Part shown: positions 1 through 7,500 of the stretch, one piece after another | How the letters are laid out: each line of letters starts with the position of its first letter | Numbering within the stretch: position 1 is the first letter of the stretch | Notes under the pieces: model-generated | What the model saw: the letters and a program-made list of their open reading frames with translations, nothing else | Database searches by the model: none | Told to the model about the DNA's origin: nothing | DNA from: an uncultured Selenomonadaceae bacterium | GTDB taxonomy: Bacteria > Bacillota > Negativicutes > Selenomonadales > Selenomonadaceae | Assembly: GCA_905236255.1 (NCBI GenBank) | Contig: CAJOPK010000205.1 | Location: 1 to 10,270, forward strand | Reading direction: 5' to 3' | Length of the DNA: 10,270 bases | Program-made: the position numbers and the translations under genes

Positions 1-516
1 ATTTTATATTATCCGCTCGTTTTGTTCGTACTCGTCGGTGCGTCAAATGCGGTGAATTTGACGGACGGACTTGACGGGCTTGCGTCCGGTTGTATGGCAG
101 TTGCGGCAAGTTGTTACATGGTCGTTTGCATGCTTACCGGGCATGAGGAACTTGCAATTTTTTGCGCGGCAATAATCGGCGCATGTGTGGGATTTTTGAG
201 ATACAATTTTCACCCGGCAAAAATTTTTATGGGAGATACCGGATCATTGGCACTGGGCGGAGCATTTGCCGCCGCCGGAATTTTGACTCACACGGAAATT
301 TTGCTTGCCGTAATCGGTTTTGTGTTTGTCTGTGAAGCTTTGTCGGTTATAATTCAAGTCATTTCTTTTCAGACGACCGGCAAAAGAGTTTTTCGCATGA
401 GTCCGATTCATCATCATTTTGAGCTCGGCGGCTGGCGTGAAGTAAAAGTTGTTTTTGTATTTTGGACGGTCGGATTGATTTTCGGGATTATCGGGCTGTC
501 GATGGTTGCCGTTTAA
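1..516 (+). CDS. mraY: Phospho-N-acetylmuramoyl-pentapeptide-transferase (MraY), C-terminal part
   Basis: MraY is the integral membrane enzyme that moves phospho-MurNAc-pentapeptide from UDP to undecaprenyl phosphate, making lipid I for peptidoglycan. The reading frame is open from base 1, so the start lies outside the window; 171 residues are present against about 320-360 for the full family, roughly the C-terminal half. Visible family motifs are NAVNLTDGLDGLA (window codons 16-28), FMGDTGSLALGG (76-87, with the catalytic Asp) and HHHFELGG (137-144). Hydrophobic segments between them fit the membrane helices, and the protein ends in one last helix. The N-terminal DDxxK motif is not in view. 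In most genomes murD follows mraY in the dcw cluster; here an LptA-like gene follows after 27 nt, so this is either the end of a rearranged cluster or a separate locus. The HHH motif makes MraY much more likely than WecA or TagO. Confidence 0.96.
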   Translation: MLYYPLVLFVLVGASNAVNLTDGLDGLASGCMAVAASCYMVVCMLTGHEELAIFCAAIIGACVGFLRYNFHPAKIFMGDTGSLALGGAFAAAGILTHTEILLAVIGFVFVCEALSVIIQVISFQTTGKRVFRMSPIHHHFELGGWREVKVVFVFWTVGLIFGIIGLSMVAV

Positions 517-531
517 CGATTGGTGATTTGC

Positions 532-536
532 GGGGA
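532..536 (+). promoter_or_regulatory. Ribosome binding site for the LptA-like gene
   Basis: GGGGA lies 7 nt before the ATG at 544. This decides the start: the frame is open further up (TTG at 520, GTG at 523), but those starts would put non-hydrophobic residues ahead of the signal peptide and lack a comparable site. Confidence 0.7.
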
Positions 537-543
537 TTTTGTT

Positions 544-1119
544 ATGAAATTTAAATTTTTTCTTTTGGCGGTGTTGACGGTTTTTCTCCTGCCGGGCAAA
601 AGTTTTGCCGATATGCCGGAAGTTTCCGCAGGAAAAACTTATTTTAATCCGCTCAAAGGTTATTATGTTTTGAAAGACAATGTACACGTCGTGACCAAAA
701 ATCACGGTGTAAGTATGACCGTTGACGCAAATGAAGCGCGGGTAAATCTTTTCACTCAAAAATGTTGGGCGACCGGCGGAGTAAAATTGATTTATGACGA
801 TATGACTTTCGGTTGCGACAAAATTTTTTTGCAGTGGAGTACAAAAACTGCCAATGTTACCGGAACGGTCAAATTTAACGATGCCGGCGCGGTAAAAATA
901 AGTTCGGATACCGCGACTTTTGATTGGAATACGAAAGTTGCGGATTTTTACGGAAATGTCAAAGTCAAAGCCGGCAAAAAAATAAAAATCCCGGACGGAA
1001 TAAAAGTCGGCAGGGGGATTTATTCTCATGTCAAATATAACGTCGTCGAAAATGAAATCCTTGAAATTTCCGATGATATTGAAAAGGTAACAATTCCGGA
1101 AGATCCGGACAACAAATAA
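544..1119 (+). CDS. LptA/OstA-like exported protein
   Basis: 191 residues from the ATG at 544. The N-terminus is a classic Sec signal peptide: Lys-containing start, hydrophobic core FFLLAVLTVFLL and a likely cleavage after SFA (residue 22). The mature part is a run of short beta-strands with regularly spaced Gly, Val and Ala (for example ATGGVKLIYDDMTF, NVTGTVKFNDAGAV, ADFYGNVKVKAG). This is the pattern of the OstA/LptA/LptC beta-jellyroll fold, whose members bridge the periplasm and pass lipopolysaccharide to the outer membrane. Length is close to LptA of Proteobacteria (about 185 residues). Assignment rests on fold pattern rather than a strict motif, so LptC or another OstA-like protein is possible; no lptB or other Lpt gene is in view. 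It sits 27 nt after mraY and 21 nt before the flavodoxin gene, so co-transcription is likely. Its presence is the main sign of an outer membrane. Confidence 0.75.
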   Translation: MKFKFFLLAVLTVFLLPGKSFADMPEVSAGKTYFNPLKGYYVLKDNVHVVTKNHGVSMTVDANEARVNLFTQKCWATGGVKLIYDDMTFGCDKIFLQWSTKTANVTGTVKFNDAGAVKISSDTATFDWNTKVADFYGNVKVKAGKKIKIPDGIKVGRGIYSHVKYNVVENEILEISDDIEKVTIPEDPDNK

Positions 1120-1126
1120 ATTTTTG

Positions 1127-1134
1127 AAAGGAAG
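1127..1134 (+). promoter_or_regulatory. Ribosome binding site for the flavodoxin-like lipoprotein
   Basis: AAAGGAAG sits 6 nt before the TTG at 1141. It supports that rare start codon, which is followed at once by a lipoprotein signal peptide. Confidence 0.75.
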
Positions 1135-1140
1135 ATTGAC

Positions 1141-1794
1141 TTGAAAAAAATTCTTGTGCTGTTGATGACTTTGCTGATGACTTTGGGATTGACCGGTTGC
1201 GGAGACAGCGGCGAAAAAAATTCCTCCGAAAAACAAACTGCCGCGACGACCGAAAAAGCTCCGGAAAAAAACAAAAGCAAAATCCTTGTTGCCTTTTTTT
1301 CCAGAACCGGCGACAACTATGAAGTGGGAAAAATCAGCAAGGGAAATACCCATATTGTTGCCGATATGATAGCCGAAAAAACCGGTGCGGATATGTTTGA
1401 AATAAAAACCGTCAAAACTTATCCCGCCGATTATCGCGCCTGTACGGAAGAGGCCAAAGTCGAAATCGAAACAAATGCCCGTCCGGAAATTGCCGAAAAA
1501 CTTGTCGGATTGGAAAATTACGACACGATCTTTTTGGGCTATCCGATTTGGTGGAACGATTTCCCGATGGTCATTTATACCTTTCTTGAAAGTTACGACT
1601 TTAACGGCAAGACAATAATTCCTTTCTGCACGGCGGGACAGAATTACATGACCGGTAAAGAAGGACAAATTCCGGAAATTGCAAAGGGAGCAAAAGTTCT
1701 TGAAGGAATAGGTATTCGCGGTAAACGTGCGCAGGAAACTCCGGAAGAAGTGAAAAAAGAAGTTTATGCCTGGCTTGAAAAATTGAACTACTGA
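1141..1794 (+). CDS. Flavodoxin-like lipoprotein
   Basis: 217 residues from a TTG start with a good ribosome binding site. Residues 1-20 are a lipoprotein signal peptide ending in the lipobox LTGC, so Cys20 is the predicted lipidated residue and the protein should be anchored outside the cytoplasm. A charged Ser/Glu/Lys-rich linker (about 21-46) leads into a flavodoxin fold. Strand KILVAFFSRTGDNYEVG (47-63) carries the FMN phosphate-binding loop with the insertion GKISKGNT seen in the flavodoxin_4 type, and IFLGYPIWWNDFP (130-142) is the second flavin-contacting loop. The next expected FMN loop reads PFCTAGQNYMTG, which departs from the usual Gly/Ser-rich form. Such proteins carry FMN and act in electron transfer or as small NAD(P)H-flavin reductases; the partner is unknown. 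It is last in the mraY gene string and is followed 20 nt later by a strong hairpin. Confidence 0.85.
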   Translation: MKKILVLLMTLLMTLGLTGCGDSGEKNSSEKQTAATTEKAPEKNKSKILVAFFSRTGDNYEVGKISKGNTHIVADMIAEKTGADMFEIKTVKTYPADYRACTEEAKVEIETNARPEIAEKLVGLENYDTIFLGYPIWWNDFPMVIYTFLESYDFNGKTIIPFCTAGQNYMTGKEGQIPEIAKGAKVLEGIGIRGKRAQETPEEVKKEVYAWLEKLNY

Positions 1795-1814
1795 AACCCG
1801 GTTACCCGGAACAT

Positions 1815-1850
1815 AAGAAGTCCGTCACTCCAAAACGTGACGGACTTCTT
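1815..1850. terminator. Shared hairpin between convergent operons
   Basis: A perfect 14-bp stem (AAGAAGTCCGTCAC at 1815-1828 and its complement at 1837-1850) with an 8-nt loop. It begins 20 nt after the flavodoxin stop, where a rightward terminator is expected. On the other strand it covers the end of the convergent ATPase gene, including codons for EEVRH and the TGA. Neither side has a real T-run, so termination could be inefficient or the hairpin could mainly protect 3' ends. Its symmetry would let it act on both transcripts. Confidence 0.65.
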
Positions 1851-3021
1851 CAAATGTCGTCAATCCGGCAAGAATTTTTTCCTTTGCGTCGTCCGCCAAA
1901 GTTTTCATTCCGGATTTAAGTGCGGCAGTTCTGATTTCTTCAATATCCCGGCTTGTCAAAATAAGTTTTTGAATTTCCCGGTCGATTCGCAAAATTTCCT
2001 GAAGCGCAATTCGTCCGAAATATCCGGTACCTCTGCACTTTTCGCAACCGACCGGCTTGTAAACTTTTTGATTTCCGATAAATTTAATTTCTTCCGGTGA
2101 AGGTTCGGAAATTTTTTTGCAATCCGGACAAAGCCGGCGAACCAGTCTTTGCGCAACAATCCCTTTCAAAGTGGCGGCAATCAGATGGGACTCGACTCCC
2201 ATTTCCGGCAGGCGAAAAAGTGCGTTGCATGAATCTCCGGCATGAAGGGTCGTCAAAATCAAATGCCCGGTAAGAGCGGCACGCACGGCAATTTGAGCGG
2301 TTTCCGAATCTCGAATTTCGCCGATCATCATACAGTTGCAATCCATTCGGAGCATGGCACGGAGTCCGGCGGCAAAAGTCAATCCGGTTTTTTCATTCAC
2401 CTGAACCTGCCCGATCCCGTCAATATGTCGCTCGATCGGATCTTCCAAAGTCATTATCGCCCGTGCCGGAGAATTTAATTCCCGCAGAGCGGCATAAAGA
2501 GTGGTGGATTTTCCGGAATTCATCGGGCCGGTCAAAATCACCATGCCGGAGGACGAATCCATAAACCGGCGAAAAATTTTTTCGTTTTCCGGAGTAAATC
2601 CCAAATCGTTTATGTTCTGCAAATTTTGTGCAATATCCATCAATCGAATCGTCAAACTTTCGGCACCCAAAGAAGGCATCGCCGCCACACGCATTTCAAT
2701 TTTCCCGAATTTGAAGGAACCGTCCGCCGGCGAAAAATTTGTCGTCGAATCCATTTTTGCCATGATTTTTATTCTTGCGATAAAATTGTTTGCAATTTCT
2801 TTCGGCAAAGGTCTGTGGAGTTCGTGCAAATATCCGTCAATCCTGTATCTGATACGAAGTCCTTCATCAACGGGATCCGTATGCAAATCCGAAGCGCGCA
2901 GGTCTGCGGCAAGTTGCAAAATAAGATCCGCAATTTTTGCGACGGATTGAGATTCTCCGCCGAAAGAATGTTTTTCACGGTGAAGAAGTTTTTCCAAGTC
3001 GGATTTAAATTTTTCAATCAT
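1825..3021 (-). CDS. GspE/PilB/ComGA-type secretion or pilus-assembly ATPase
   Basis: 398 residues from the ATG at 3021. Hexameric ATPases of this family power type II secretion, type IV pili or competence pseudopili at the inner membrane. Motifs in order are LRASDLHTDP (41-50, N2-domain signature), Walker A GPMNSGKS (165-172), TLEDPIER (191-198, Asp box), MMIGEIRD (231-238, Walker B with catalytic Glu), TGHLILTTLHAG (251-262, His box), then zinc pairs C298/C301 and C326/C329 before GYFGR. The N1 domain of full GspE/PilB (over 500 residues) is absent, so length is nearer to ComGA (about 350). The stretch before Walker B reads LRMDCN instead of the common LRQDPD. The start is uncertain: ATG 3021 follows the RNase G stop after one base (TGAaATG) and suits coupling, but GTG 3033 or TTG 3081, both inside the upstream gene, are possible; no strong ribosome binding site is seen. 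No pilin or other secretion gene is in the window. Confidence 0.92.
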   Translation of the reverse strand: MIEKFKSDLEKLLHREKHSFGGESQSVAKIADLILQLAADLRASDLHTDPVDEGLRIRYRIDGYLHELHRPLPKEIANNFIARIKIMAKMDSTTNFSPADGSFKFGKIEMRVAAMPSLGAESLTIRLMDIAQNLQNINDLGFTPENEKIFRRFMDSSSGMVILTGPMNSGKSTTLYAALRELNSPARAIMTLEDPIERHIDGIGQVQVNEKTGLTFAAGLRAMLRMDCNCMMIGEIRDSETAQIAVRAALTGHLILTTLHAGDSCNALFRLPEMGVESHLIAATLKGIVAQRLVRRLCPDCKKISEPSPEEIKFIGNQKVYKPVGCEKCRGTGYFGRIALQEILRIDREIQKLILTSRDIEEIRTAALKSGMKTLADDAKEKILAGLTTFEEVRHVLE

Positions 3022-3022
3022 T

Positions 3023-4141
3023 TCAAAGATCACGTTTCTTTCTTGTAATTTCGACAAGTCCGAGCGGGGTAATGTCAACAATTTTTGTCCGGCTCTTATC
3101 CCGGCGCGCCGTTTCTCTCAAAAGTTCCAAAAGACTTTCTTTTTGCTCTTCATCAATCATGTCAATAAAATCAACGATTATTATTCCGCCCGGATCGCGC
3201 AGTCGAATCTGTTTCAAAATAATTTCCGCCGCCTCCGTATTGGTTTCGTAAACGGTTTTCTCTTTGTCGGTTTCGCCGAAAAATTTTCCGCTGTTTACGT
3301 CAATCACGGTCAAGGCCTCAGTCTTGTCAATCACGATAAACCCGCCGGAAGGCAAAGGGACTTCCCTTTCCGAAAGTTTTGCAATTTCCTTTTCGATTTC
3401 AAATTCTTCAAACATCGGCAAAATGCCTTCGTAATGACTGATTTTTTCGGAAAGCTCCGGATAAAATTCGTTCGCAATTTCGACGGCATGATTGAAAATT
3501 TTTACATTGTCGATTAAGAAAATTTCGGTGTCTTTGGAAAATTCTTCCCGGATAATTTTTGCAACAAAATCGTTGTCGTCGTAAAGAAGTGCGGGAGGTT
3601 TTCTCTTTGAAAATCTTTCGTTTATCTTTGCCCAAAGTTTTTGAAGATATTCGACTTCCGAAATTAAAATTTCTTCCGGGCAATCCGCCGCCGCCGTCCT
3701 CATCAAAATTCCGGTTTTCGGCGGGCGAATTTTTTTTGCAATTTCGTAAAGTTTGATTTTTTCTTCCGGCAAAACTTTACGGGAAACTCCGATATAATTT
3801 GAAGTCGGCATCAAAACCAAATTCCGACCGGGAAGATCGACATTTAAAGTTGCGCGGGGAGATTTAAAATCGGTTGAATTTTTGTCAATCTGCAAAAGCA
3901 CGCTTTGACCGGGAAAAACTTTTTGCCCGGAATTTAAGCGCAGAAAAACATTTTTATCCCGCCCTATATCGACGAAAGCCGAATTCATTCCCGGCAAATT
4001 TTTTTTGACGATGCCTTTGTAAATGTTGCCCTTCAAATTCGGCTCGGCAAATTTTGAAACGTAAAAATCCGCAAATTCGTCATCTTCAAAGACGGCAACT
4101 CTTGTTTCGTCGTTCTTGTGAGTGAGGAAGATTTTCTTCAA
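3023..4141 (-). CDS. rng: Ribonuclease E/G family endoribonuclease lacking the zinc-link
   Basis: 372 residues. This family cuts single-stranded RNA with a 5'-end preference in rRNA maturation and mRNA decay. An S1 RNA-binding domain spans about residues 36-112 (KGNIYKGIVKKNLPGMNSAF, FVDIGRDKNVFLRL). The catalytic core follows: TVIDVNSG (279-285, D281 and N283) and IIIVDFIDM (320-328, D324), matching the metal-binding D303, N305 and D346 of E. coli RNase E. The protein ends at GLVEITRKKRDL. E. coli RNase G goes on past this point (489 residues) into the CPxC zinc-link and the small dimer-forming domain; here the stop comes just before it. The other two downstream frames hold the ATPase start or stop codons, not a CPxC motif, so a simple frameshift does not explain the loss. 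The start is TTG at 4141 with AAAGGGGA 7 nt upstream. The gene is first in an operon with the ATPase. Confidence 0.93.
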   Translation of the reverse strand: MKKIFLTHKNDETRVAVFEDDEFADFYVSKFAEPNLKGNIYKGIVKKNLPGMNSAFVDIGRDKNVFLRLNSGQKVFPGQSVLLQIDKNSTDFKSPRATLNVDLPGRNLVLMPTSNYIGVSRKVLPEEKIKLYEIAKKIRPPKTGILMRTAAADCPEEILISEVEYLQKLWAKINERFSKRKPPALLYDDNDFVAKIIREEFSKDTEIFLIDNVKIFNHAVEIANEFYPELSEKISHYEGILPMFEEFEIEKEIAKLSEREVPLPSGGFIVIDKTEALTVIDVNSGKFFGETDKEKTVYETNTEAAEIILKQIRLRDPGGIIIVDFIDMIDEEQKESLLELLRETARRDKSRTKIVDITPLGLVEITRKKRDL

Positions 4142-4148
4142 ACAAAAT

Positions 4149-4156
4149 TCCCCTTT
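4149..4156 (-). promoter_or_regulatory. Ribosome binding site for the RNase G gene
   Basis: AAAGGGGA on the minus strand, 7 nt before the TTG at 4141. It is strong enough to support a TTG start, and the MKKIFLTHKN N-terminus fits the family. Confidence 0.75.
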
Positions 4157-4245
4157 CCGGATTAAAGCGGTTGTCTTTCACGGGTGCGCCGTTTTTTTTA
4201 CATCGGAGCGACCTTACCGAAAACCGTTGTCAGCCGTTTGACCGA

Positions 4246-4274
4246 ATTTTAACGGTTGCCGGTGCCGGTGTCAA
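4246..4274 (-). promoter_or_regulatory. Sigma-70-type promoter of the RNase G operon
   Basis: On the minus strand, TTGACA (4274-4269) is separated by exactly 17 nt from TAAAAT (4251-4246): a perfect -35 and a -10 with one mismatch to TATAAT. Transcription would begin near 4239, giving a leader of about 98 nt. E. coli RNase E represses its own mRNA through its leader, so a control role is conceivable, but I see no convincing leader structure here. Confidence 0.7.
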
Positions 4275-4280
4275 TGGTTG

Positions 4281-4372
4281 CGCCTGTCCGTAATTTCTGG
4301 ATTAAATTTTGAGTTTTTTGAAATCGGCGTTTATTTATTCGGATCGCCGGAAAATTTGTGAAACGCCCGTGA
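4281..4372 (+). repeat. Left copy of a 92-bp inverted repeat flanking the giant gene
   Basis: It matches the reverse complement of 10161-10252 at 87 of 92 positions with no gaps. The five differences are at 4284, 4298, 4300, 4301 and 4350. The longest identical block is 4302-4349 (48 bp). The core contains a short internal inverted repeat (CGGCG and CGCCG around an AT-rich 15-nt spacer), and the end reads AAACGCCCGTGA. The outer edge is 7 bp from the -35 box of the RNase G promoter. No matching short direct repeat is visible outside the two copies. Confidence 0.95.
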
Positions 4373-4484
4373 TAAGGTTACAACAAAAAAATTTCCCGAA
4401 AATACAAAAAACAGTTATTTTGCCTTTCCGGCGGGCAGGGAATAATTTTTTTTTTGCGAATAAATTTTTTCGAGATAAAAAAAG

Positions 4485-4491
4485 TAAGGAG
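4485..4491 (+). promoter_or_regulatory. Ribosome binding site for the giant gene
   Basis: TAAGGAG ends 12 nt before the ATG at 4504, longer than the usual 5-9 nt. An in-frame stop lies just upstream (4492-4494), so no earlier start is possible in this frame. The AT-only spacer may fold or tolerate the distance. Confidence 0.65.
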
Positions 4492-4503
4492 TGAAAATTT
4501 TTT

Positions 4504-7500
4504 ATGGAAAAACTTGAAACGATCCGTGATTTGCGCGAAAGTCTTTCCCGGATCAACGATTTAACTTCAATCTTTCACAGGCAGGTGGAAAAAATCAAAC
4601 AACGACCGACTTCAAAATTTTTTATCGATGCCGGATTACTTGAAGACATGATCGAAAATCTCCGTGAACTTTCTTCCGCATACGAATTTTGTCGGGATGC
4701 CTGTGAAGAATTATCTTCGGAGCCCTTCCCGGAAAAAATTTCGGATTTTGAAAATTTGCTTGCCCGTGAAGAACAAAAAGCACAGTACGGCGAACGTCAA
4801 AAGAAAGCCGGCGAATTTTTGGAATTGACTTCAAACAAGCCGGAAGTTTTAAAGACGCTTGAGGAAAAGCAAAACGAATTGCGCGGACTTCTGGAAAATA
4901 CCGCGCCGGGCAAAAATTTTGTCGAGAAAAAACTTGCCGCTTATATCGACTTCATGAAGGCGTTTACTTCAACAAATTTCGGCGAAAAACTTTCTTATGC
5001 GAAAAAACTGGAATCCGCTTTCGACAATGATTTTCTCGGTGAAGCGTTTATGGGAAACAGTATCAAATTTAAAAATTCTTCAGCCGACAAAGAACCGAAA
5101 GAAGAAATCGGCGAAAATGAAAATTCGTCCGAAGTTTCGTCGGAATTGATTGAAACGGTTGTCGAAAGTCACGGCGTAAAAATTTTGAGCGAAGACGATT
5201 TCGACGAAATGGATTTCAGATTTGAACACAGCCCGAAAGAAAAAAAGGATTTTAAAGTCGGGAAATTTGTCAAGGATATTCTTTTTTCCCCGCCTTTCGT
5301 TCCCGCAAAAAAATTCATCATGGGCAATATTGCGGAGTTCGGTTGCACTTCCCGCCTTATGATGGACGCGATTTGCATTGACGGCAAGGACGATATTTTC
5401 AACAACGCCGCAAAATTCCTGAATGACAAAGGTTACGTCCGCAAATATGAATTTGCCGGGCGCGGGGAATTTTATGCATCCTCTCCTCTTCTCGCAAAGG
5501 CATTTGCATCGCGTGAGTCGGCGGAAGCCCTTGAAATCAAACAGAAAAGAAGTATTCCGAAACCGGACGAATTTTTGCCGGCCAATCCTCTTTACGCCGC
5601 AGTCCGCCTGACTTTTTTGGAATTGCTTTCTTTCAAGATCGGGCAGAACAATCACAAAATCGATCTCGAAAAAGGCGGCAAAGATGCGCCGAAACTTTCA
5701 CAACTTGCAGCGGATCTTCCCACTCAAACCCGGCATTTCATGGACTCGGAAGGATTTGCCCTGAATTTTGTCCGTCGGAAGGAAAGCGATATTGTTGTCG
5801 GCTGTTTCTGGGACGATCCGGACATTATTCCGGAATTTGTCGGCAAGTTTGCGGATTTTGTCGGTCGTGCAACCCACATAGACAATATTTTCGTTGCCGG
5901 AATCACAAAGGAACAGGCACTCGGTATTTATGAAGTTTTGTCCGCCGGAATGAACGGAAATTTGACTTTTCGCAACAAACTCTATTTTTATGACTTCAAA
6001 GCCGGCAAATTTTATTTCGGCAAAAACTTGATTGAAATTTCGCCGGAGGATATAACCGACGACAAAACTCCGCCGGAACCGCCCGCTCCCAAACGTCGCG
6101 GAAGACCGCCGAAAAATGCGCCCAAAGCTCCGGTCGAAGTGAAAACCAAGCGCAAGTATACCCGCAAGAAAAGTGTCGAAACCGATTCGACTGCCGAAAG
6201 CGAAGAAAAATTCGAGCCGGACGGGGTCAAGCCGGCACCGGAAGTTTTGCGCGGTGATGTTGAAGAAGATTTTGAATTGACTGCGGAAGAGCCGGCAACT
6301 CAAACGAAACTTTTTGAGAGTAAAAAAAATTACAGTCCGGTTGAAGATTTTTCGGAAGATAAAGACGAAGAAAAATTTGAAATTGAACCGGCTCCGGGAT
6401 ATGAAACAACCAAATCCGATTATGAAGAAATTACGGAAGAAAAAATCGAAGAAGTTTCCGGAAAAAGTTTTGACATTGAATTTGACGATTCCGATTCGCA
6501 AAATGTTTACAAAATGATTTCGGCGGACAAAGTTTATTGCGCGACCGCGTATCTTAAAGCCGTTTCGATTGATTCTCCGGAAGTCGAGCCGGAATATTTG
6601 CGTCTTGCCTATGCCGTCAACGATCCCGGCGCGAAATGTAATTACCGTTCAAACCGGATTTACGAACTTTTCGGAGTCCCGGAAAATCGTTTTGATGAGG
6701 CATTGATGACCGCCGCCGCCGTAAGAACTTTTATGTTCAACGTCGAAGGCTATGATTACGATATGCCCGTTTTGCACGATACGATAAAAAATTTCCCGGT
6801 CGTTGCGGAAAATCCGGTACTCGGCGATTTCATTTACACCTTGACCGAATTTAAAAAGAAGTATCATAAAGGTGCGGATCTCTACGCCGATTATCGCGGT
6901 CAAAATTTGATCGATGCGGAAAAAAATTCCGGTGAGGCAAGCCGCAACGCGGCGGAAGTCTATCGTCAATTTTTTGAACTTGACATAAAGGAAAAGACCA
7001 AAAACAAGCGCTTTCTTGAAACGAAGAAAATTGTCTTTGCACGCGATTCGGATTTTGCCGAACTTCTCAAATATGCAATAAACAACGATCTCAATTCGCG
7101 TGAACTTGTGGAAAATTATTTGGTCGAAACTTTTTTGAAGGACGACCGAATTATCGACAAGTCCAATCTTGACGAAGAAAAAATGGATTTGTTCATTGAC
7201 GAGAACTGGAGAAAAGCCGCCGAAAAAATTACGCACGTCGAAAAGCACGTCAAACTTTTCGGAGCTCCCCGCAACGGTCTTTACGGCAATATCGTAAAAA
7301 TTATTGATGCTCTTTGCCGCTGGGTAAGTTGTGCAAAAGTTTTGTCCGGCACTTCCGATGATGAAGGCAGGATCGCTTACAAAAAAATCCGCAACAAACT
7401 TGCCGACGGCGTGAAAAATGCCTGCGATTCGCTGAATGAATTTGCGCTCAAGGATTTGGAAGAAAACGCCGGCGACATTGCGGGTCTTGCCGGACTCAAA

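Larger units (their letters stand above)
4142..4503. other. 362-bp divergent intergenic region
   Basis: This region separates the leftward RNase G operon from the rightward giant gene. It holds the RNase G leader and promoter (to 4274), the left 92-bp repeat (4281-4372), and an A/T-tract-rich leader (4373-4503). The tracts are A7T3 at 4385-4394, A6 at 4406-4411, T10 at 4446-4455, T6 at 4465-4470 and A7 at 4477-4483. No confident rightward promoter was found; weak options are TTGAGT with TATTTA inside the repeat and TTGCCT (4420-4425) with TAATTT after 17 nt. Short open frames crossing this area have no ribosome binding site and low-complexity products, so I do not call genes. Confidence 0.7.

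Noticed and set aside
244..1668. 474-codon open frame on the minus strand across mraY, the LptA-like gene and the flavodoxin gene
   Set aside because: It lies antisense to three well-supported genes, crosses their boundaries, and its product is Phe/Asn/Lys-rich without any domain; codon bias (GAA and AAA read backwards as TTC and TTT) keeps the frame open.
3000..3040. Frameshift explaining the short RNase G
   Set aside because: One alternative frame is the ATPase N-terminus and the other meets stop codons at once; neither contains a CPxC motif or the rest of the RNase G C-terminus.
4309..4556. Small open frames on both strands over the left repeat and leader
   Set aside because: There are no ribosome binding sites, the products are low-complexity basic sequences, and they overlap the repeat and the start of the giant gene.
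5698..6501. 267-codon minus-strand open frame opposite the AT-hook and acidic linker
   Set aside because: The Phe/Arg/Ser-rich product mirrors the Glu/Lys-rich linker on the other strand and has no supporting start.
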